Source: an uncultured Clostridia bacterium (GTDB taxonomy: Bacteria; Bacillota; Clostridia; Lachnospirales; Anaerotignaceae). Taken from it: a stretch of 16,335 bases of DNA. The notes under the pieces were generated by a model, which was given only the letters and a program-made list of their open reading frames with translations, made no database searches and was not told where the DNA came from. The translations under genes were made by a program, and so were the position numbers. The stretch spans positions 1 to 16,335 of the forward strand of contig CAJUNT010000042.1 in the NCBI GenBank assembly GCA_910587735.1. The letters run 5' to 3'. Of this stretch, positions 1-8,051 are shown piece after piece (within the stretch, counting starts at the first letter, position 1; the number at the start of each line of letters is the position of its first letter).

Positions 1-903
1 AAGAAATAGAAAAGTCTTTAAAAGTAAATTTTATATTTATGCATAGAAACAGCTCTTTTCTGGGAGAAAATATGTTTTGCTTAATTTTATTGTACTTTCA
101 ACAAGGGGCTGTTGTCTATATCATTTTAACGTAACAGAACCTCTATTTTGGTTTTAAGAAGTATATTAGGCAATAATATGAACACAAGCAGTATATAAAA
201 AGTAGAAACAAATAAATTTGCTAGAGCGGACTTGGAATATAAATTGCTTATGGTAGATGATGATATGAAAATGAAGGCATTACCTCAAACAAATTACATC
301 AAGTCTATTGTCACTTTGGAAGATAAAATTGATTTAGAAAGAAAATCAAAACAAAGTGTACAAGGTACATTGTATGTCAGATTTCTTTGCTTTGGGAATG
401 GTAATTTAAACTCACTATATGACCACTCCTATGGATTTTTTAGAAGGCAAATTGTACTGACAACAAAAGAAAAAGACAAAAATAGAAAAGATAATCCATT
501 TTTGATAGAGAAATTAAGGGCAGAAAAAGAAGGTATCTTTCTATGGTGTTTGGAAGGATTAAAAAGACTTTTAAAAAACAATTATGAATTTACCATCAGC
601 GAAAAAGCAAATCAAAATCTGTATCACGCTATGGAAGATGGCAATAATATTATCAGTTTTATGAAAGCAGACGATTTTGTAAAATTAGAGCCAGCTACTA
701 TGACGACATCTAAAAAGTTATATAGCTGCTATTGTCATTGGTGTGATGAAAATGTAGAAAAACCTATTTCTGCAAAGAGTTTTATCAGTTATTTAAAACA
801 ATCTGAAAAAGAATACAACATACAATATTCTACTAATATTCTTTCAGAAACTGGTAAAAAAGCAAGAGGTTTTAAAGGAATTTATATAAAGATAAGGATG
901 TAA
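1..903 (+). pseudogene. P4-family phage/plasmid primase-helicase, 3' part, decayed
   Basis: This is the C-terminal half of the CHC2-associated primase/helicase found in Tn1549-like elements; the gene runs off the left edge. From about 148 the frame reads a remnant ending in KVETNKFARADLEYK, then a VDDD motif near 251-262 (Walker B-like region of the SF3/P4-type ATPase), FFRRQIVLT and the C-terminal winged-helix-like part to TAA 901-903. A TAA at 196-198 (probably from CAA) splits the frame, and a later TTG at 232 is the first possible start after it. The stretch 1-135 encodes CLI...YII in a displaced frame, which resembles the segment normally just before the Walker A loop. I therefore infer that 1-135 is also primase, with roughly 11 nt lost at the P-loop. 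The last 138 codons closely match the primase copy ending at 10721. Family call is firm; the extent left of 140 is tentative. Confidence 0.75.
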
Positions 904-911
904 TAAAAAAA

Positions 912-1088
912 GCGTATATGCGTATAAACATTATAAAATCAATATTTTTAGAGCATATAAAATGTACATGAAAATGTATTGACACACATGTTTTAATACA
1001 AATGATAAAGAGAATACGTATTTTTGAAAAGGCTGATAAAATCAATGTTTTTTAACAACAAAATGAAAAAGAATACGCATATACGCAT
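912..1088 (+). promoter_or_regulatory. Promoter flanked by inverted GCGTAT/ATACGC repeats (left copy)
   Basis: GCGTATATGCGTAT lies at 912-925 and its inverse ATACGCATATACGCAT at 1073-1088; a partial copy, ATACGTAT, is near 1014-1021. Between them is a sigma-A-like promoter, TTGACA 979-984, with an 18-nt spacer and TGATAA 1003-1008. The same arrangement recurs at 10729-10905. Repeats of one octamer around a promoter suggest binding sites for an element-encoded regulator or relaxosome protein; the binding role is inferred. It would drive the oriT transcript and relaxase gene. Confidence 0.6.
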
Positions 1089-1157
1089 CATTTTAGAGTT
1101 TATTCTTTTATATAGTATATAGTTTTATATAAAAAATGAATCAGTTAAAACAAAAAT

Positions 1158-1244
1158 AAGCTCTCGGCGATTGAGAGCGAAATACACCCATTGCACAAAC
1201 CTTCAGTTTATACACTTGGTCTATTTCGCAACTGCGTTGAGCTT
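1158..1244 (+). other. Putative oriT (left copy)
   Basis: The segment lies directly upstream of the relaxase gene. A small hairpin, GCTCTC 1160-1165 with GAGAGC 1173-1178, is nested in a larger imperfect inverted repeat: AAGCTC 1158-1163 with GAGCTT 1239-1244, and GCGAAATA 1177-1184 with TATTTCGC 1222-1229. The 37-nt loop holds CACCCATTGCACAAA. The right copy (10962-11048) differs at only about four positions although the adjoining relaxase genes are badly eroded. Location and structure fit a transfer origin. A transcription attenuator (stem followed by TTTTTG) is the alternative. Confidence 0.6.
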
Positions 1245-1309
1245 TTTGTCACTAACATTAGCATAGTATAAAAGAGATAGTTTGTCAATTATTTTTGAAA
1301 AGGGGAGGA

Positions 1310-2682
1310 AGAAATATCGCAAGAAATTCATTTATACAATTATCGAAATTAAGCAATGTAAGAGGTAGAATAGATTATATTACAAATCCAGAAAGACAAG
1401 AAAATTTGTATGCAACTTATGAAACAGTACAGAGAAGTTTTTGGAAAGTTCTTGCTACAGAAAATCAACAGGATTTTCAAAAAAGTGGTTCTGCTAGAAA
1501 ATGTATTGAAGCAAGAGAATTGATTATCGCCTTGCCTGAAAGTTTTATAAAATATCAGTCTGAAAAATTATTAAAAATATTTACAGAGAAATTCAAATAA
1601 AAATATGGTGTGGAATGTATTTCTGCACTCCATCACAATAAAAAGAAAACAAACTATCATATTCATTTGATTTTTAGCGAAAGGGAATTACTCGAAAAGG
1701 AAGAAGTAAAAACTGCGTCAAGAAATCTGTTTTATAATGAATATGGAAAAAGAGTAAGAAGGAAAAAAGAAATTCAAGACGAGTTCGGAGAAATACGAAA
1801 GGGCTGCACCATCGTTCCTAAAGGGGAGATATATGAAAGACATTCTTTTGGAAATAAAAAAGCATATTTTAAAGATATAGAATTTTTACCAGAAATAAAG
1901 AAGTATTATACGAATATGATAAATTACTATGTTAAAAATCCAAGTGAAAAATTAACTGTATTTGATAGAGATAATGTTTATATCGCAACCAAAAAAATCG
2001 GCAAAAACAATCCCAAAGCTGAACAAATAAAAAAAGATAATGCCGTTAGGCAAGAGTGGAATAAAATTGCTGATGTGGCTCTTGTAGTTGGTATTAGTGA
2101 TAAAAAAATAAAGGCAATAAAAAAGAATGAAATAACTGAAAAAATACAACACTCTACGCAAATGGAAGGATGGAAACTTGAATTATTTTATCAGATTATG
2201 ATAAATGCAAATGCTATCCTAAACGATGTTGTTAAAAACATAAAATGCAATTAAAACCCACTTTAAATGTTGACATTGAAGAATTTAAGAAAATGGAAAC
2301 TTTAAATTTAAAATTACATAAACAAGTGGAAGAAATACAAAAGCTAGAAAATGTAGAATTGCCAAAATTAGAAAAAGAACTGAAAAATATAAGGGGATTT
2401 TTTAAAGGAAAACAAAAAAGAATACTTCAGCAGGAAATAGAAAGTTGCAAAGAAGCTATCAATATTGGAAAAGAAAATTTACAAAAAATGGTTCAAGAGC
2501 AAGGTTATAAAAGTGTAGAAACATTTTTAAAATTGTATTCTGAAAGCAAAAAAGTTGTAGAACAATGGAAAAAAGAAAAATATGCCAAAAAAGAGAGTAT
2601 TATAGAGAAGCTGAAAGAATTAGAACGAAAAGCGAATGTATATGAACAAACTATAGAACAACATAAAGATATAGAGAGATAG
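1310..2682 (+). pseudogene. MobA/MobL-type relaxase, broken (left copy)
   Basis: Relaxases of this family nick oriT and lead the strand during conjugative mobilization. The product begins NSFIQLSKLSNVRGRIDYI, with the catalytic two-histidine segment NYHIHLIF at about 1652-1675 and a long Lys/Glu-rich coiled-coil C-terminus from 2245. Three lesions are visible against the right copy. The start codon position reads AGA (1310-1312) where the right copy has ATG, leaving only an upstream TTG at 1295 that overlaps the GGGGAGG ribosome site. CAA became TAA at 1598-1600. One A is missing from the A-run at 2234-2238, which shifts the frame so that the C-terminal coiled coil (2245-2682) is read separately. 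Intact length would be about 458 aa. It is probably non-functional, although the middle fragment with both histidines remains open from 1610 to 2254. Confidence 0.85.
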
Positions 2683-2766
2683 TCAGATAAAAAAGAACTT
2701 TTTATTTTAAGTAATGAAGGCTTGTTATATTAATTGGTAATATTATATATATTTTGATGAAAAATG

Positions 2767-2795
2767 TTGCTTTTATTTCTAATTTAGTGTATAAC
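2767..2795 (+). promoter_or_regulatory. Promoter of the restriction-modification operon
   Basis: TTGCTT 2767-2772, a 17-nt spacer and TATAAC 2790-2795 lie 30 nt before the dpnM-like start, which has AAAGGGG as ribosome site. No other comparably good promoter is seen between the broken relaxase and this gene. Confidence 0.5.
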
Positions 2796-2824
2796 AATAT
2801 TTATAAAGATAAAGGGGTGTCTAT

Positions 2825-3826
2825 ATGGCATTAATACCTACAAAAAAAATAGATAATTTTAAAAATCAAACTATAGATACGATAACAGATAATGTAAAAT
2901 TGATTTCTAATGATTCTAATCGTTTGATTAATGCAAAAAACGTGAAGCCGTTTTTAAAATGGGCAGGTGGAAAAAATCAACTTTTAAAAGAAATTAGAAA
3001 TTATTATCCATTTATGAATAAAAACATAACAAAGTATGCAGAACCTTTTGTAGGTGGTGGAGCAGTACTTTTTGATATACTTTTAAAATATGATTTAGAA
3101 GAATTTTATATTAGTGATATTAATAAAGACTTGATAAATACTTATCAAGTCATACGCGATAATCCGAATAAACTAGTAAAAATTCTTTCTAATATGCAAA
3201 TGGAATTTACTTCTCTTACTATAGATGATAGAAAAGATTATTATTTACAGAAAAGAGAAAGATTTAATTTTTTGAAAATGAATGATAATAAGGCAATAGA
3301 AAAAGCAGCATTAATGATTTTTTTAAACAAAACTTGTTTTAATGGCTTGTTTAGAGTAAATAAAAAGGGATTATTCAATGTTCCAATAGGAGCATATAAA
3401 AATCCGCTAATATGTGATAAAGAAAATATTTATGCAGTATCAGAAAAATTAAAAAATGTAAATATTGTTTGTGGAGATTACAAAAAATCAGCAAATTTTA
3501 TTGACAAATTTACTTTTGTTTATATAGATCCACCTTATAGACCTCTTACAAATACAGCAAATTTTACATCTTACACAGCAGATCTATTTTGTGATGATAA
3601 GCAGAGAGAACTTGCAAATTTTGTTCATTCTATTCATAAAAAAGGAGCGAAAATACTGATTAGTAATTCGGATCCTAAAAATACAAATGAAAATGATGAC
3701 TTTTTTGATACGATATATAAAGATTATGATATAAAAAGAGTAAAGGCTACTCGTATGATTAACTGCAATGGCAAGTCAAGAAACAAAATAAAAGAACTTT
3801 TAATATCAAATTTTAGGAGGGATTAA
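2825..3826 (+). CDS. dpnM: DNA adenine methyltransferase (Dam/DpnM type, GATC)
   Basis: An alpha-class N6-adenine methyltransferase that protects GATC sites from the DpnII-like nuclease encoded two genes downstream. The 333-aa protein shows, in order, motif X FLKWAGGK (residues 43-50), the AdoMet-binding PFVGGGA (74-80), the family segment NKTCFNGLFRVNKKGLFNVP (168-187), the catalytic DPPY (235-238) and a C-terminal GKSRNKIKELLISN. A polar extension of about 40 residues precedes motif X, longer than in typical Dam proteins; the ATG at 2825 has a well-placed AAAGGGG, so I keep it, though a later start cannot be excluded. All three GATC sites I can find in the window (3527, 3581, 3671) lie in this gene, one within the codons for the DPPY motif. 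All motifs are present and the gene looks functional. Confidence 0.93.
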   Translation: MALIPTKKIDNFKNQTIDTITDNVKLISNDSNRLINAKNVKPFLKWAGGKNQLLKEIRNYYPFMNKNITKYAEPFVGGGAVLFDILLKYDLEEFYISDINKDLINTYQVIRDNPNKLVKILSNMQMEFTSLTIDDRKDYYLQKRERFNFLKMNDNKAIEKAALMIFLNKTCFNGLFRVNKKGLFNVPIGAYKNPLICDKENIYAVSEKLKNVNIVCGDYKKSANFIDKFTFVYIDPPYRPLTNTANFTSYTADLFCDDKQRELANFVHSIHKKGAKILISNSDPKNTNENDDFFDTIYKDYDIKRVKATRMINCNGKSRNKIKELLISNFRRD

Positions 3827-3828
3827 TT

Positions 3829-4008
3829 ATGCCATATGGAGAATATGCACAATGTCCTTGTTGTGGAAAAACAGCTTATGGAAAAGATAATATTGAAAAA
3901 AATTTTGGTTATCGTGATATAGGAGATGGAAGAATTATTCCACAATCTTATTGCAGAAAATGTCGTTCTGCTGGTTGCAAAGCAGGATATCCTTGTAAAG
4001 TGAAATGA
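3829..4008 (+). CDS. Small zinc-ribbon protein within the DpnII operon
   Basis: A 59-aa protein beginning MPYGEYAQCPCCGK, starting 2 nt after the methylase stop, with a strong AGGAGGG at 3815-3821 that overlaps the end of the methylase gene. It has seven cysteines (C9, C11, C12, C42, C45, C50, C56), including a CPCC knuckle and a C-x2-C-x4-C-x5-C group, so it should bind one or two zinc ions. It ends 10 nt before the endonuclease start, so the three genes form one tight operon. I do not recognise a named family. A DNA- or protein-binding accessory or controller role is possible but unproven. The position, ribosome site and cysteine pattern make it a real gene rather than a chance frame. Confidence 0.8.
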   Translation: MPYGEYAQCPCCGKTAYGKDNIEKNFGYRDIGDGRIIPQSYCRKCRSAGCKAGYPCKVK

Positions 4009-4018
4009 GGTTTCCTAT

Positions 4019-4882
4019 ATGAAGAATAGAGATTTTAAAGTCTGGCTATCAGAATTTCGTAATAGTATTGCTGATTATGGCTATTATGTTGATTTTAGAA
4101 AAATATATCGTAATATTGATAATATAAAAATGGAATTGAACATATTAAATTCATTGATAGGCTCAAAAAATATAGAACGTGACTTTGAAATACTTATCAA
4201 AAAATATCCAGAGGTTTTAAAATGTATTCCCTTGCTTTTGGCAGTTAGAGCAAATGAAATATATGCTATTGATGGTGATGGTGAATTTACATATCAATTT
4301 AAAGTTCCTAACCTTTCTATAGAGCAATATAAAATATTTATGAGAAAAACAGGATTATTTGACTTAATTCAAAACCATATTATCAATAATATTGTAGATT
4401 ATGCTATAGGTGTTGAAACAGGTTTGGATTCTAATGCCAGAAAAAATCGTGGTGGTCATTTGATGGAAAATTTAGTAGAAAGTTTTATTAAGAAGTCAGG
4501 TTTTACAAGAGATAAAACTTATTTTAAAGAAATGTATATTCACCAAATAGTAGAGAAGTGGAATATTGATTTATCAGCTATTTCAAATGAAGGAAAAACA
4601 GAAAAACGCTTTGATTTTGTTATAAAAACAGATAGTATGATATATGGAATAGAAACAAATTTTTATAGTAGTGGTGGTTCTAAATTGAATGAAACAGCTA
4701 GAAGTTATAAAACACTTGCATTAGAAGCAGATAATATTGATGGTTTTACATTTGTGTGGTTTACTGATGGAAAAGGCTGGACAAATGCTCGTCATAATCT
4801 TGAAGAAACATTTGATGTTATGGAGCATATTTACAATATCAAAGATATGGAAAATGGTATTATAAATAAAATTTGTATTTAA
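4019..4882 (+). CDS. dpnII: Type II restriction endonuclease, DpnII/MboI family (GATC)
   Basis: It cuts unmethylated GATC and is the partner of the DpnM-like methylase. At 287 aa it is almost the length of pneumococcal DpnII, and it shares family signatures from the N-terminus (NSLIGSKNIERDF, residues 44-56) through GLDSNARKNRGG (135-146), the catalytic region KRFDFVI (197-203) followed by IETNFYSSGG (211-220) and SKLNETARSYK (221-231), and TDGKGW (249-254). The acidic residues of KRFDFV and IETN are the expected metal-binding positions of its PD-(D/E)xK-like core; that assignment is from family knowledge. Ribosome site TGAGG lies at 4006-4010, overlapping the stop of the zinc-ribbon gene. 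No lesion is visible, so the nuclease is probably active and the host must be GATC-methylated. Confidence 0.95.
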   Translation: MKNRDFKVWLSEFRNSIADYGYYVDFRKIYRNIDNIKMELNILNSLIGSKNIERDFEILIKKYPEVLKCIPLLLAVRANEIYAIDGDGEFTYQFKVPNLSIEQYKIFMRKTGLFDLIQNHIINNIVDYAIGVETGLDSNARKNRGGHLMENLVESFIKKSGFTRDKTYFKEMYIHQIVEKWNIDLSAISNEGKTEKRFDFVIKTDSMIYGIETNFYSSGGSKLNETARSYKTLALEADNIDGFTFVWFTDGKGWTNARHNLEETFDVMEHIYNIKDMENGIINKICI

Positions 4883-4941
4883 AAATAAAAAATGATTTTC
4901 TATAAATGAGAAATATATTTTTTTAATATAAAGGATTTAAA

Positions 4942-5691
4942 ATGATAAAAAAGAAAATAAAAAGATGGGAACCTGAAAATTTTAAACTAGAAATGACAAC
5001 AATTTGGTCTTTTCCTCAACATGGAGATTGGGCAACCCATGATTCAAAATGGCGAGGAAATTGGTCACCATATATACCAAGAAACATCATATTAAAATAT
5101 TCAAAAGAAGGAGACTTACTTCTTGACCAATTTGTAGGTGGGGGAACCACGCTTGTTGAAGCAAAACTTTTAAACAGAGATATTATTGGTATTGATATTA
5201 ATCAAAATGCTCTTAAAGTATGTAGAGAAAAAACTTCTTTTAACTATGAATCAGCAAAGGGAAAAGTCTATATCAAAAAAGCAGATGCCAGAAATCTTCA
5301 TTTCATTCCTAATGAAAGTATTGACTTAATATGCACACATCCACCTTATGCAAATATTATCAAATATAGTGATGATATTGATGGAGATTTATCACGACTA
5401 AAGGTTCAAGATTTTATACAAGAAATGAAAAAAGTTGCAAAGGAAAGCTATCGTGTTTTAAAAGAAAATAAATTTTGTGCTATTCTTATGGGCGATACTA
5501 GACAAAAAGGTTATATGGTACCGCTGTCATTTGATATTATGAAAGTTTTTGAGAACATAGGCTTTAAGCTCAAAGAATTAATTATTAAAGAGCAACATAA
5601 TTGTCAATTAACAGCCTATTGGAAAATAAATAGTGAAAAATATAATTTTTTACTTATTAAACATGAGTATTTGTTTGTATTTAGAAAGTGA
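4942..5691 (+). CDS. Second DNA methyltransferase, THPPY motif (N4/N6 amino-MTase)
   Basis: A 249-aa AdoMet-dependent methyltransferase of the N4/N6-amino group. The AdoMet loop FVGGGTT (64-70) follows YIPRNIILKYSKEGDLLLDQ, then an acidic ribose-binding segment IGIDINQNA (82-90), then the catalytic motif THPPY (132-136) where most relatives have SPPY, NPPY or DPPY. The C-terminus has MGDTR (183-187) and IIKEQHNC (214-221). It is not the DpnA-type second methylase (beta class, different motif order) usual in DpnII loci, although it occupies a comparable position. There are 59 nt between it and the endonuclease and 9 nt to the next gene. Target base and recognition site cannot be read from the sequence. 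A TRM11-like RNA methylase is less likely given its place in an R-M operon. Confidence 0.82.
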   Translation: MIKKKIKRWEPENFKLEMTTIWSFPQHGDWATHDSKWRGNWSPYIPRNIILKYSKEGDLLLDQFVGGGTTLVEAKLLNRDIIGIDINQNALKVCREKTSFNYESAKGKVYIKKADARNLHFIPNESIDLICTHPPYANIIKYSDDIDGDLSRLKVQDFIQEMKKVAKESYRVLKENKFCAILMGDTRQKGYMVPLSFDIMKVFENIGFKLKELIIKEQHNCQLTAYWKINSEKYNFLLIKHEYLFVFRK

Positions 5692-5700
5692 GGAATAAAA

Positions 5701-6408
5701 ATGTCATTTTTAATTTCAGTATATGTAAATGAAGGAATTGTTTTAGCAAGTGACAGACGTATTACATATACGAATACACAAATCATTAATGGAAAGTTAG
5801 CTGAAAAGATTGGAATACATAATAGTGATTCTACAGATAAAACTTTTATATGTCCAAATGGTGCAGGAATATCAGTTTGTGGAAATGCTATACTATTAAA
5901 TAAACCAATAACAGGATTTATTTTAAATATGATACGAACAAAAATAAGTGAGAAATGTGAAATTGAGGATATTCCTCAAATTATTATTAATTATTTTAAT
6001 GCTTTAGAAGAAATACCTAACACAGATTTTATTGTTGCTGGTTATGATACAAAACACAAAGAAAGACAATTAATATACACATTAAATGTGAAAACAAAGG
6101 ATATTGAAAAGATAGATACAACATTGCAAGGAGCTATATGGAAAGGAGAAGCTTCTACATTTATTCGATTAATTAATAATGTAGCTTTGAAAACTAAAGA
6201 TGGTACTTACAAGGATTTACCTGTTGAAAATATATTATTTGAATTTTTTACTTTACAAGATGCTGTTGATTTTGCTCGGTATGCTGTTGAGACAACTATT
6301 CAAACAATGAGATTCAAAAATGTTGTTGAAACTGTTGGTGGGGATGTAGATATATTAGTAATTACACCAAATGAAACGAAATGGTTGCAAAAAAAGAATT
6401 TATTTTAA
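5701..6408 (+). CDS. Proteasome/HslV-like Ntn-hydrolase fold protein, Ser start
   Basis: A 235-aa protein whose first strand and turn, ISVYVNEGIVLASDRRIT (5-22), match the N-terminal signature of proteasome beta subunits and HslV, and whose C-terminal VGGDVDILVITP (212-223) resembles their last strands. If the initiator Met is removed, as expected before Ser, Ser becomes residue 1. Asp18 and Arg20 then fall at positions 17 and 19, the spacing seen in Thr1 proteasome subunits. Lys32 or Lys36 could serve as the catalytic lysine. GNA at 61-63 fits the strand after it. It starts 9 nt after the methyltransferase with ribosome site GTGAGG, so it belongs to the same operon. No ATPase partner is visible nearby. 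Fold assignment is moderate; peptidase activity and a defence role are inference. Confidence 0.65.
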   Translation: MSFLISVYVNEGIVLASDRRITYTNTQIINGKLAEKIGIHNSDSTDKTFICPNGAGISVCGNAILLNKPITGFILNMIRTKISEKCEIEDIPQIIINYFNALEEIPNTDFIVAGYDTKHKERQLIYTLNVKTKDIEKIDTTLQGAIWKGEASTFIRLINNVALKTKDGTYKDLPVENILFEFFTLQDAVDFARYAVETTIQTMRFKNVVETVGGDVDILVITPNETKWLQKKNLF

Positions 6409-6480
6409 TTATATTTTCTGTTTCAATACAGGTAATATAATAAAAAAATTAAATTTATTAGATATAGAAAGGATAAGAAA

Positions 6481-7224
6481 ATGAAATTTATAGAAACAGT
6501 AAATGAGCTTATATCAAAAAAAGAAATTCAAGAGGAATCTACTGATTTTTTTGAAGATATTATTAAAGCACTATTAGGTAATCCTATATCTACTGGCAAG
6601 ATTATTATTTTTCTTGCAAAATCTCCTACTCTTATTCATGAAAAATTACTTTGGTCAAAATTTGAAATGTTTCTAAATGGCATATATTTATCTAAAGATG
6701 ATTGTAACAAATTATATGATAAATTGACAAAAGATGGAGAAAAGAAAGATAATTCTCAGCGATTATTGTCATATATAGATAAAGCAGAAACACAGAAAAA
6801 AATAAAGTATTTAATTAATGCAACACGCTGTTTGCTTATAGATTTTATTGATTTATCAATTTATTTTCGTATTTGTTATGCAATAGTACATACTTTAGAA
6901 GAAGATTTGCAATTTTTAAAGCAGAACATAAATAAAACTGAATTTTCGTGGAATTTATGTGTTCAAGGATTATTAACAACAGGGCTTATGTATCAAAGTG
7001 TATTTGATGGAAATGGAGAGCAAAAATATTCTTTTACACCTACTGCAAAATTGATAGACCAATTCGCTTTAAGTTGTGATAATATTAATAGATATCCTAA
7101 TATTGGAACTATTCAGATTGAAGAAACACCATTAACAATGAATATATTACATCCCAATTTAGAAGATATGATGGCAACAGATGAAGACATTGATGAAATG
7201 TTGAATGAGGTATTTGGAAAATAA
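6481..7224 (+). CDS. Unrecognised 247-aa helical protein, last gene of the island operon
   Basis: I do not recognise this family. It starts at ATG 6481 after AGAAAGGA, 72 nt behind the Ntn-like gene on the same strand. The protein appears mainly helical from residues 1-150. One moderately hydrophobic stretch (about 28-50, with IIIFLAKSP) and another (about 117-137, CLLIDFIDLSIYFRICYAIV) contain charged residues and are unlikely to be membrane spans. A strand-rich part follows (about 180-222), and the tail is acidic (DMMATDEDIDEML). There is no signal peptide and no catalytic motif I can name. An adaptor, immunity or sensor partner of the upstream Ntn-like protein is possible. The frame is open, codon use matches its neighbours, and it ends just before the convergent XRE gene. 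Confidence 0.8.
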   Translation: MKFIETVNELISKKEIQEESTDFFEDIIKALLGNPISTGKIIIFLAKSPTLIHEKLLWSKFEMFLNGIYLSKDDCNKLYDKLTKDGEKKDNSQRLLSYIDKAETQKKIKYLINATRCLLIDFIDLSIYFRICYAIVHTLEEDLQFLKQNINKTEFSWNLCVQGLLTTGLMYQSVFDGNGEQKYSFTPTAKLIDQFALSCDNINRYPNIGTIQIEETPLTMNILHPNLEDMMATDEDIDEMLNEVFGK

Positions 7225-7262
7225 AAAATATATTGATTTTAGATTCTGGCTCTAATTTGGCT

Positions 7263-7875
7263 CTATTTTTTATTATTTTTAAACTGTTTTTCTAAATATT
7301 CATTTCTTAATTTTGTTCTAGTCATAGAATCTAGTTTTGGATACACTTTTTTATGAAGTGATATTTGAGAATAAGCATCTGCTTTTTCTCTTTTCCATAT
7401 ATCATACATTTCTTTGCTTGTAAAATAAGACTCAAAGCCATTACGATTTTCTTCAAATGAACTAAGAAACTCGCACATATCAGCATTTTCTGTATGCTCT
7501 TTATCATTGCCATAAAATTTTATAGCAGTATACCAATGATTTTCATTATCTTCTATATCATTTGGTAAATGGTCATTGATTTCTAATTCAAAACATAATT
7601 CTTTAATTTCGTCTAACTGAAATAATATTCTAGCAATATCTCCCATTGTAGAGATGTTATTTTTTTCTGCGGATAAACCAAAAAGCCAATCTAAAGAAAT
7701 ACAATATTTTGTTGCAATTGTCAATAGTACATCAGTTGAAGGTACAGCATTTCCATTTTCGTAACTGGATAATGTAGATTGTGTAATACCAATAGATTCA
7801 AGCAAATGTAGTTTGATTTAATTTTAACTGGCTGCGTAATAATTTAATACGTTGTCTCATGGTTGCAATGTCCAT
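7263..7875 (-). pseudogene. XRE-family HTH repressor, frameshifted
   Basis: A transcriptional regulator divergent from the integrase, probably the element's lysogeny-type repressor. The natural start is ATG at 7875-7873 (minus strand) behind GGAGG (about 7882-7886). It reads MDIATMRQRIKLLRSQLKLNQTTFA and meets TGA at 7800-7798. In the next frame the HTH continues as ESIGITQSTLSSYENGNAVPST and runs to 7263. One extra T at about 7799-7802 explains the break, since removing it gives a textbook XRE domain followed by LDWLFGL and a 120-aa C-terminal region of unknown role. A TTG at 7805 could start a shorter product, but it would lack the first helices of the HTH. It is either a pseudogene or a single-base sequencing error. 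It converges on the island operon with 38 nt between stops. Confidence 0.85.
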
Positions 7876-7899
7876 AATAGCCCTCCTTTACTATAATAT

Positions 7900-7927
7900 A
7901 GTATAACATTTAAATAATTATTGACAA
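7900..7927 (-). promoter_or_regulatory. Promoter of the XRE gene
   Basis: On the minus strand, TTGTCA (7927-7922), a 16-nt spacer and TATACT (7905-7900) lie about 25 nt before the ATG at 7875. Confidence 0.55.
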
Positions 7928-7947
7928 TATAAATAATAATATAGAAA

Positions 7948-7999
7948 ATATCAATATAATCACTGACAAAGAAAATTTTGTTTGCTATTATATTGATAT
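7948..7999. promoter_or_regulatory. Integrase promoter inside a 13-bp perfect inverted repeat (operator)
   Basis: The arm ATATCAATATAAT (7948-7960) is repeated exactly inverted as ATTATATTGATAT (7987-7999). Between and overlapping the arms lies CTGACA 7963-7968, a 17-nt spacer and TATTAT 7986-7991, a good promoter for the integrase. The position between divergent XRE and integrase genes suggests that the XRE protein binds these arms; that is inference. Confidence 0.6.
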
Positions 8000-8051
8000 A
8001 ACAAATAAATAGTTATTTTTAAAATAATAATTTGCAGAAGGAGAGATGTAA

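Larger units (their letters stand above)
136..2690 (+). repeat. Direct repeat, left copy of primase-oriT-relaxase module
   Basis: From about 490 to about 2690 this copy aligns end to end with 10321-12436 in the same orientation: primase C-terminus, promoter/iteron spacer, oriT and relaxase. The part left of 490 corresponds to primase sequence that the right copy has lost. The copies are clearly homologous but carry independent lesions, so the duplication (or the tandem arrival of two related elements) is not recent. Confidence 0.85.

Noticed and set aside
1..134. Independent small membrane protein at the left edge
   Set aside because: Its CLI...YII residues line up with the primase segment before the Walker A loop, and it directly precedes the recognised primase remnant, so a shifted primase frame is the simpler reading.
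7245..7266. Terminator between the convergent 247-aa and XRE genes
   Set aside because: The repeated TGGCTCTA words are direct, not inverted, so no hairpin forms despite the nearby T-run.
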